Position numbers and translations under genes: made by a program. 64,000 nucleotides of DNA, taken from NCBI GenBank assembly GCA_964522015.1, contig CAZFST010000001.1, positions 186,001-250,000 of the forward strand. The letters run 5' to 3'. Below, in pieces: positions 57,601-64,000 of this stretch (within the stretch, counting starts at the first letter, position 1; the number at the start of each line of letters is the position of its first letter). A model generated the notes under the pieces. The model did no database searches and had not been told where the DNA came from. It was given only the letters and a program-made list of their open reading frames with translations. This DNA is from QQWI01 sp964522015 (GTDB lineage: Bacteria > Bacillota > Clostridia > Peptostreptococcales > Acidaminobacteraceae).

Positions 57601-59439
57601 ATGTATTTAGGAAACCATACAGAGGGAGCGACTCAATCGGATTCACATTGTGAACGCTTGGTTGCTCGATGTGGCGTTTTAAGAGAGGCAATAGATTTTT
57701 TTTCGCAGAGCCTTCATTTAGAACAATTAATGTATTACGGACACGAATTAGTCCATAAGTCACTAGAACTCAATCAATCTGCTCTCTTTATCATTGAGGA
57801 TACCCTTTATGATTTAAAGAAATCCATTGGTTATACACTTGATTCTTATACTGAAACTGCAGATGCTAGACATCAGGATCTTGCGCGTTTCTTCGGCCGT
57901 GTCCTTACCCAAGATTTTGAACGCTATTTTTCTGAGGGGCTGGTTTCAGTGTTTCAAACCAAGTTGATTATACCAATCATCGTCAAGGATGAATTAGTCG
58001 GTTTTATTATTTCCGATGGTAAAATCGATGAAGATTTCAGTGAGGATGATTTGGCTTTTACATTTTCTATCAATCAATTAATGAATAAAGCTTTTGAAAA
58101 TGCCCGTGCATTTAAGAGTCTTGAAGAAAAGAATTTAGAACTTGATAAACGTGTTTTTAATTTGTTTTTTATAAACCATTGTTCGAGACTTTTATTGTCA
58201 GAACTAAACCTGAATAATTTGTACACACTTTGCGTTGATGTTATTAGAGAACTAACCGCCAGCGCAGTGACGACATTTTTTGTTTGGGACGATTTGACGG
58301 AAAAGTTGGTCCTTAAGGGCTACAAAAATATACTTAGTTTTGATCAGATTTATGGAGAACTGAAACTAATCACTACAAAACCAGCAACGACAAAAATTGT
58401 ATATCATATACAAGATGATAAAGCAGAACTTGAAGCCATATTTGGTGGTCTTGACATTTTTTCACCATACAACGCTGAGCATGTAATTCTTGTGGTTAAA
58501 GATACAATTATTGGGGTAGTGACTGTGTCTACACCAGTTAATGAAAAAATCTATGATAAACAAGTTCTTGACATGATTGTAAGTGTTGCTAATTCTATTA
58601 ATATTGCAATCACAAATGCCCATAATTTCGAGGAGATTAGAAGCCAAAAGAACACATTGGCATTACGGTTAAGTCATTTAGAACAACTTAATCGTGCCAT
58701 TAAAAATATCAACTCATGTCAAAGTATAGAAGATCTTTGTGAAATCACAATTTCAACACTACTATATGCTTTTGATGTCAACCAAGCAGGCATATTTTTA
58801 CGAGAAGAAACGGATTATAGACTTAAAGGAAGTGTTGGGTGGCAAGATACATCGAAATCCCTATTGACACTACTTAATCAAGTAACAACACATGGCATTG
58901 TGGATTATGAGCGTGATGGCTACACAAAATTTGTGCGAGATATTAGAGATGATCAATGGCATGACAGTTCATGTTTTGTTCTCCTACCAATTCAATTAGA
59001 TTTAATTAGCCCCAATAACGAAGGAACAGTAGGCTATTTATTAGTAAATCGTTTAAATCATCCACTAAAAAAAGAAGACGTGTTGGTTTTTGAAGCCTTA
59101 ACAAACGCTATTGCGCCAATTATTAGCCAGATGAACGCCCAAGAACATCTTAAAAGGACTCTTATTGACAACCCACTAGTTCGATTTGAAAACTTACTTC
59201 AAAATGCAGCAACACATTTTGAGCTATATGGGCTTAATTATACTGCCTATTTGCGTAAACATAGTTTCAATCCATTTGCACAGGCCAATCAACTTCAAGA
59301 AAATCAAGTTCAATTAGGAGAATACTTAATAGAAATTGCAGTCGAAAAACAGTGCTTAGGTTATGAGTATGAAGTTGAGGGTGGGGATTATATATCGACA
59401 TATGATAATATAAGAGCAGCTATTGAGCTTTATGCTTAA
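57601..59439 (+). CDS. Three-GAF-domain protein without output module
   Basis: 612 residues, soluble. Three GAF-like repeats are visible: about 25-175 (ALFIIEDTLYDLKKSIGYTL, LIIPIIVKDELVGFIISDG), 195-345 (TTFFVWDDLTEKLVLKGY, VILVVKDTIIGVVTVSTP) and 360-520 (AGIFLREETDYRLKGSVGW, GTVGYLLVNRL). The final 90 residues contain EYEVEGGDY at a place where a GGDEF could have decayed, but there is no intact catalytic motif. Starts 12 bases after the FapA-like gene and probably shares its transcript. Its ligand and partner are unknown. Confidence 0.75.
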   Translation: MYLGNHTEGATQSDSHCERLVARCGVLREAIDFFSQSLHLEQLMYYGHELVHKSLELNQSALFIIEDTLYDLKKSIGYTLDSYTETADARHQDLARFFGRVLTQDFERYFSEGLVSVFQTKLIIPIIVKDELVGFIISDGKIDEDFSEDDLAFTFSINQLMNKAFENARAFKSLEEKNLELDKRVFNLFFINHCSRLLLSELNLNNLYTLCVDVIRELTASAVTTFFVWDDLTEKLVLKGYKNILSFDQIYGELKLITTKPATTKIVYHIQDDKAELEAIFGGLDIFSPYNAEHVILVVKDTIIGVVTVSTPVNEKIYDKQVLDMIVSVANSINIAITNAHNFEEIRSQKNTLALRLSHLEQLNRAIKNINSCQSIEDLCEITISTLLYAFDVNQAGIFLREETDYRLKGSVGWQDTSKSLLTLLNQVTTHGIVDYERDGYTKFVRDIRDDQWHDSSCFVLLPIQLDLISPNNEGTVGYLLVNRLNHPLKKEDVLVFEALTNAIAPIISQMNAQEHLKRTLIDNPLVRFENLLQNAATHFELYGLNYTAYLRKHSFNPFAQANQLQENQVQLGEYLIEIAVEKQCLGYEYEVEGGDYISTYDNIRAAIELYA

Positions 59440-59475
59440 TCATTAATATAATCAAGGTTAATCAAAATTGACCAT

Positions 59476-59520
59476 AAAGTTCGTTTAGACACAAGTGTCG
59501 AAAACGGACTTTATTTTTTT
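59476..59520 (+). terminator. Terminator after the GAF gene
   Basis: AAAGTTCGTTT pairs imperfectly with AAAACGGACTTT, with an inner GACAC/GTGTC hairpin, then a long T-run. Confidence 0.75.
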
Positions 59521-59573
59521 GTGACCATATCACTGTGTTTAGGGTATACTAATATTAGGGAGGTGATGTGTCC

Positions 59574-60467
59574 ATGCAATACGTTGTCATCATGAATACA
59601 AAATCAGGAATGAATACAGTTCAAAAGGGTGTCGAGAAAGTCATTCTACGTTTACGTTCAGAGGGCCATCAAGTCCAAGTCTTTCAGACTGCCATCGAAG
59701 GCGATGCTGAATCATTTGCATCGACTATACCAAGCTGTGACTTAATTGTCTCTGTCGGGGGAGATGGAACCATGAATGAAGTGATTAACGGCCTGCTATC
59801 AAATGATAAAGTGCAGAGCATTCCTTTAGCCATGATTCCCGCAGGTACGGTTAACGATTTCGCAAATTACTTCAAATTACCAAATAAAGAACTGGCGATT
59901 TATCAATATTTGACAGCCTTTAAAACTATTCAAGTGGATATTGGAATGGCTAATAATCGTTACTTTACAAATGTGGTTGCAGCAGGATTTATCTCAGATG
60001 TGGGTTATCGCGTTCAAAAAAAGCATAAACAGCGGTGGGGAAGAATTGCTTATTATTTTGAAGGTTTTTCGGCAGCAATTAAGTATATGAAAAGGACAAG
60101 CCGCTTTACGTTTAGTATCGGGGATCATCAAGTGACCTTAGATGCATATATGTTCATTGCGTTGAACACCACCCATCTAGGGGGCTTATCTTATTTTGCT
60201 CCAGATGCATCCTGTGAGGATGGCTTGATTGACTTATTTATCATCAAAAAAACAGGATTAATCGGTGGATTTATCCTGTTGGTTGAGATACTATTTGGAA
60301 AGCATATTGATGATAAAAACGTTATTTACTTTAAAGTAAAAGAATTTGGAGTAGATGCAAAATCTCCGATTGAAGTTGATGTGGATGGGGAGAGGGGGAC
60401 GCTTTTACCCTATCAAGTGAAGGTACTGAAGCACGGCCTAAATCTAGCATTACCCGATACTCCGTAG
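59574..60467 (+). CDS. Diacylglycerol/lipid kinase, DagK/YegS family
   Basis: 297 residues from ATG 59574, with GGGAGGTGAT before it. Nucleotide motif SVGGDGTMNEVINGL near residue 63, PAGTVNDFA, and the C-terminal barrel with ASCEDGLIDL and VDVDGERG. Phosphorylates a membrane lipid such as diacylglycerol (firmicute DgkB type) or a related lipid. It has no membrane span. Monocistronic and convergent with the next gene. Confidence 0.9.
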   Translation: MQYVVIMNTKSGMNTVQKGVEKVILRLRSEGHQVQVFQTAIEGDAESFASTIPSCDLIVSVGGDGTMNEVINGLLSNDKVQSIPLAMIPAGTVNDFANYFKLPNKELAIYQYLTAFKTIQVDIGMANNRYFTNVVAAGFISDVGYRVQKKHKQRWGRIAYYFEGFSAAIKYMKRTSRFTFSIGDHQVTLDAYMFIALNTTHLGGLSYFAPDASCEDGLIDLFIIKKTGLIGGFILLVEILFGKHIDDKNVIYFKVKEFGVDAKSPIEVDVDGERGTLLPYQVKVLKHGLNLALPDTP

Positions 60468-60473
60468 CCATTA

Positions 60474-61076
60474 TTAGGCTTTTATATCAAGCATATGCCC
60501 ATAATGGATGTTGGTAGATTGGTTGTCCAACCCTGTTACTAATCGATCAAAGAGATAAAAGAGTTCTACGATTAGACCTTTGTTAGAAAAAAAATAAACC
60601 CTGGTTTTTTTATTGCCTTCTTTAGTTAGTTTTGCTTTTAATAAAATAGGATCATACTCAAGGTACAAAAACTGGCGTATTGTTATACCATATGCGCTAA
60701 AAGCGTGGCGATGAAAGACTAGAAAGTGTTGTAAGGCTTGATCGATTTGATAACCTTCAACGGCTTCAATTTTGACTAAAATCTCAACTAAACTGTTATA
60801 TTGTTTTACAAGTGAAGTGATTTGTTGTACTAAGTCTTTAGTATCGTTGTCTAGTGTTTTTTTAGCTTTATCCCGTTCTGATAATAACCGTTCTAGGAGT
60901 TCATTGTAGACAGTTTTTTCAAATCCAAAAGGCTTTTGGATGACATCTTGGTAATGGTAGATAATGCGGCCCTCAGGAGGTGTCACTGGTTTAATGTTAT
61001 AGGCAGAAATTTTAGAAAGACTGCTAGATCGACCGTGAATAGGTAAAGAAGTTGTCGCATTTCTAAGTCTAGTCAT
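60474..61076 (-). CDS. Uncharacterised coiled-coil protein (200 aa)
   Basis: 200 residues, no signal or membrane segment. The first 50 residues are low in structure; residues 55-110 form a likely coiled coil (ELLERLLSERDKAKKTLDND, TSLVKQYNSLVEILVK), and 115-200 a compact segment (AFSAYGITIRQFLYLEYDP, RVYFFSNKGLIVELF). Start is ATG 61076 with TTAGGAGGTG, a strong site. It diverges from the second giant gene, with only 73 bases between, so shared regulation is possible. No family recognised. Confidence 0.7.
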   Translation of the reverse strand: MTRLRNATTSLPIHGRSSSLSKISAYNIKPVTPPEGRIIYHYQDVIQKPFGFEKTVYNELLERLLSERDKAKKTLDNDTKDLVQQITSLVKQYNSLVEILVKIEAVEGYQIDQALQHFLVFHRHAFSAYGITIRQFLYLEYDPILLKAKLTKEGNKKTRVYFFSNKGLIVELFYLFDRLVTGLDNQSTNIHYGHMLDIKA

Positions 61077-61149
61077 GGGTGAGCACCTCCTAACAATAGT
61101 TTAGTTATGGATGATATCGGCATTTATTGTGAAAACTTGAGGTTCAATT

Positions 61150-64000
61150 ATGGAAAAAGAAACATTTGTTGTCATAAATAATGAAAAAAACGAAGCTATA
61201 TTTAAGCATCTATTGACTCAACTGAAAACATTGAATAGTAATCACCAAGAAGATACTTCAATGGTTTATGAATTTTGTTGTAAACTGGATTTTGAAATAG
61301 CACTACAAAAGATGGTGAATAGCAACGATTTTACTGCCAATACATTAGTGGCAGTCTTTTATCCCTATCTTAAAACCCTTGAAGTCGAAAAAACACAGAA
61401 GGATTGGCTTCAGCATTTTTACCATTCAGCATTAAATAAAAATTTTCCAAATGGTCATGAAAATCAAGAGGATGAGGCTTTAATTGGTGTTGAAAATGCA
61501 TTTTTCACAGTATTAGATGGGATCAATCAACTCCAAAAAATCAGTTGTGATGGTTCGTTTTTAAGTACTTATCCCTTTGAATTTTTAACACAAGAGGAGA
61601 TATTGCAACTTGAAAACCCAGAAGAATACCAGCGATTCATAAAGATTTTTCATGAAAATCATATTTACAGTATGATGAAAATCAATTATGAACTATTGCA
61701 TTATACAACCTTAGAGCATATTTGTGGTGTGCATTACATAGCAACGCATATTGCAAGGCAGTTAAAGGCTGCTGGGGTTCCAATTGATTTGGGTCGGGTT
61801 TCCGGCGCAGCAGCTGGTCATGACATAGGTAAGTATGGTTGTAAGGGTGACGAGGGGAAGCGGGTTGCTTATCTTCATTATTTCTATACTGGAGAATGGT
61901 TTGATCAATACAACCTGCCATACATTAAGCATATTGCTGTCAATCATTCTACCTGGGACTTAGAACTTGAAAATCTAAGCGTTGAATCACTGGTCTTAAT
62001 TTACTGTGATTTTTGTGTTAAAGCACCTGATGATCCTAAGTTTAGGTTTGCAATGCAGTTCTATTCATTGAAAGAATCGTTTCTTGTAATTCTTAATAAA
62101 TTAGATAATTTGGATGAAAAAAAAGAGCAGCGTTATCGGAAAGTTTACGCGAAGTTATTGGATTTTGAGAATTATATGTTGGATTTGGGTATTGTGGTTA
62201 ATCCCCATCACAAGATGGCTGATTTTAATCAAGTTAATTTAAAAAGACCGATGTTCTCTTTATTGCATGGCAACGAAATTACCAACCGATATAAAGCCTT
62301 GGCCGTTCGTCATAATATTGGGATGATGCATTACTTCAGAGATGAATCATCTATGAATGGTGTGCTTGAGCAAGCTCGAAGTGAGGATTCACATCACCGT
62401 CTTAGAGGCTATTTAGTGATGTTTTTAGAGTATTATATGTATTTGACTTCACGGCAAAAAAATATTCTTTTGAGTTTTTTATTTGAGAGATTAACCCATG
62501 TAGAAGAAGACATTCGCGAAGAGTGTGCAAATATGATGGGTATCGTCATTGCAAGTTATGATGAACTCCATCGTAAAGAACTACCAATTAATGCTGAAAT
62601 CAAGCCCAAGCCAACAGAAAGTTCAACACTACTAGAGTCTTATTTTAAAAAATTTCTTGAAGCAGATGTTGCCACTACCCCAAAACATAGGGATTGGATC
62701 GGCCATGCCTTGGCTACTTTTGTTAAGTCTTTATTAACCCGTGCCCACGAAAATCGTGTTATTGAATACACTCGCATTGTTCTGGATCAATTTGAAATCT
62801 ATCGTAAGGATGCAGAAGTACATCCCTACCTATTGCGTGTTCTAAAGCATCTGCCCCTGGGACGTTGCCATGATACAATGCAACTATATGTTATGACACT
62901 GATTTATAAGATGGCTCTTCAGCCGGTTGTAAAAACTAGGCTTGAAGCTCTAGATGCTTTGAGAACAGTTTTAAGGTATATTAATCCTGAAATAGTGTCT
63001 AAGATGAATTATGATTTGCTCTTTGAAAAGCCTGTAGAAGAATTTCAGGATGTACTCAATTATATGTCTCGAGTGATTAAGGGCCAACTTGTTCACGACG
63101 ATTTATGTCCAAGAACAGTATTAGCACAAGACCCATCCACGCTCTATTTATCTAACCTTAAAACTGCAACCCCACCGGTGATTAAACGACTGCAAATTGA
63201 CATGTTAATTCAATTAATTCACGAGGGTCGCATAGATGCTTTTTATGCTGCAATGCATTTCTCTAATGTTCTAAAAGTCAGCGCTTTTCAAGAGGTACGA
63301 GAACGGGCTGGAAACGCATTAATTGAAGTGTTTGAACTGATAGCCCACGAACAAAAAAATGATATCGTCATAGAATTATTGAGAGCACTAGAAATTGAGG
63401 GATATCAGTTTACAAAGTATATTCCTCCTTATCTTGGTCGGTTGTTGAACTCATTAAGTTTTCTTGAGCATAAAGAGATTGTTGATGACTTAGTCCAGAA
63501 GATGAAATCAGCCTCCAGTCAAATCTGTTTATTAGTTTTATCAACTGCCTCAAAAAGCCTTGTTGATCTCTTTATCAATTCTCGAGAGTCGGGGGGCTTA
63601 AGCAATCAGCAGATTCATAGAATGTTCTCCGTTCTACTAAATGGTTTAGTACATTATGATCCTCAGGTTAATCAAAGTGCATTCCAAATTATCGGTCATG
63701 ATATACTGGGATCAAATGAGCTCCATTTACAAGAAAAAATAAAAATATATACATTGATTGCAAAAAAAGTGATGACGATCATCGCCAACACCGATGACAC
63801 ATCCTCGTTAACATTTATGTACTATGCCTCAGCTCTAAATCATTTTTATCGTTTTATTTCTGACGCCATCCATGAATATTCTGATTTGCCAGTTAGCCAT
63901 CCTAAGCGAATTGCTTTTTTTCCTGGTGCCTTTGATCCATTTTCCCTAGCCCATAAAGCAAGCGCATGTAAGATAAGAGATTTAGGTTTCGAGGTTTACC
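61150..64000 (+). CDS. Second giant HD / helical-repeat / NadD-like protein (partial, runs off the end)
   Basis: ATG 61150 behind GAGG opens a frame of 950 codons that reaches the window edge. It is a paralogue of the protein at 27046: the HD block (residues about 170-300) shares more than half its residues by eye, including HDIGKYGC (H224, D225), IAVNHSTWDLELE and SVESLVLIYCDF. A long helical region follows (TKYIPPYLGRLLNSL against TKYMPQTLGRIIIRL). At 926-935 the NadD-like signature GAFDPFSLAH begins; unlike its paralogue it keeps a His at the end but has Ala for Gly. The rest, possibly GNAT- and PRTase-like, lies outside the window. Function unknown. Confidence 0.8.
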   Translation, partial: MEKETFVVINNEKNEAIFKHLLTQLKTLNSNHQEDTSMVYEFCCKLDFEIALQKMVNSNDFTANTLVAVFYPYLKTLEVEKTQKDWLQHFYHSALNKNFPNGHENQEDEALIGVENAFFTVLDGINQLQKISCDGSFLSTYPFEFLTQEEILQLENPEEYQRFIKIFHENHIYSMMKINYELLHYTTLEHICGVHYIATHIARQLKAAGVPIDLGRVSGAAAGHDIGKYGCKGDEGKRVAYLHYFYTGEWFDQYNLPYIKHIAVNHSTWDLELENLSVESLVLIYCDFCVKAPDDPKFRFAMQFYSLKESFLVILNKLDNLDEKKEQRYRKVYAKLLDFENYMLDLGIVVNPHHKMADFNQVNLKRPMFSLLHGNEITNRYKALAVRHNIGMMHYFRDESSMNGVLEQARSEDSHHRLRGYLVMFLEYYMYLTSRQKNILLSFLFERLTHVEEDIREECANMMGIVIASYDELHRKELPINAEIKPKPTESSTLLESYFKKFLEADVATTPKHRDWIGHALATFVKSLLTRAHENRVIEYTRIVLDQFEIYRKDAEVHPYLLRVLKHLPLGRCHDTMQLYVMTLIYKMALQPVVKTRLEALDALRTVLRYINPEIVSKMNYDLLFEKPVEEFQDVLNYMSRVIKGQLVHDDLCPRTVLAQDPSTLYLSNLKTATPPVIKRLQIDMLIQLIHEGRIDAFYAAMHFSNVLKVSAFQEVRERAGNALIEVFELIAHEQKNDIVIELLRALEIEGYQFTKYIPPYLGRLLNSLSFLEHKEIVDDLVQKMKSASSQICLLVLSTASKSLVDLFINSRESGGLSNQQIHRMFSVLLNGLVHYDPQVNQSAFQIIGHDILGSNELHLQEKIKIYTLIAKKVMTIIANTDDTSSLTFMYYASALNHFYRFISDAIHEYSDLPVSHPKRIAFFPGAFDPFSLAHKASACKIRDLGFEVY

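Overview
The window looks like chromosome from an anaerobic, low-to-moderate G+C Gram-positive bacterium of the Clostridia. The grounds are strong AGGAGG-type ribosome sites, many U-tailed hairpin terminators, an anaerobic thiamin pathway (ThiH instead of ThiO, ThiC with a CX2CX3C tail), rubredoxin, a corrinoid methyltransfer pair, PduL, an Opp/Dpp importer with a lipoprotein receptor, and a very high density of cyclic-di-GMP proteins. A Fusibacter/Acidaminobacter-like clostridium is a guess. No tRNA, rRNA, CRISPR array, transposase or phage gene was seen.

Layout. 1-1122: end of aroC, then aroK and aroQ (shikimate pathway). 1218-5541: a response regulator with HD-GYP output, a PilZ protein, a PHP phosphatase, a small P-loop protein, a small unknown and a UspA-like protein. 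5542-12620: an unexplained leader with its own terminator, then a TPP riboswitch and the thiamin operon thiS-thiF-thiG-thiH-thiD2E-thiC-tenI, ending with a rubredoxin gene. 12705-16851: a corrinoid protein, a UroD-fold methyltransferase, a DUF1638-like/GAF/GGDEF protein, a zincin and ThpR. 16885-20456: pcm opposing an alkylation-repair operon (Ada-AlkA fusion, Ogt, DJ-1/PfpI), closed by a very long inverted repeat. 20559-24045 (minus): a B12-riboswitch-controlled btuFCD importer. 24296-26906: a gamma-glutamyl ligase and ATP-grasp pair. 27046-31818: a 1590-residue multidomain protein. 31979-35546: Xaa-Pro aminopeptidase, then an SPFH/zinc-ribbon pair on the minus strand. 35754-40199: a Cache histidine kinase, its response regulator-HD-GYP and an unknown. 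40278-48072: a sugar kinase divergent from a LacI regulator with a five-gene Opp/Dpp transporter. 48171-51594: two c-di-GMP enzymes divergently arranged. 51760-55743: pgi, a PilZ-like protein, hpt, pduL and deoC. 56005-61076: FapA, a three-GAF protein, a lipid kinase and an unknown. 61150-end: a second member of the giant family, cut by the window edge.

How parts fit. Cobalamin imported by BtuFCD could load the corrinoid protein at 12705. That operon also carries a diguanylate cyclase with a corrinoid-associated N-terminal domain, which suggests a link between methyl-group metabolism and c-di-GMP. DeoC makes acetaldehyde, and PduL handles the acyl-CoA/acyl-phosphate step two reactions later. 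The thiamin operon covers thiazole and pyrimidine synthesis, and a ThiD2-ThiE fusion takes the place of ThiD.

Most likely undescribed: the two paralogous giant proteins at 27046 and 61150 (HD phosphohydrolase domain, long helical-repeat region, NadD-like nucleotidyltransferase fold with a degenerate active site and, in the complete copy, GNAT-like and phosphoribosyltransferase-like regions). The DUF1638-like/GGDEF protein in the corrinoid operon is next. Start sites were chosen from visible ribosome sites and overlaps. Family assignments are by reading motifs; no search was run.
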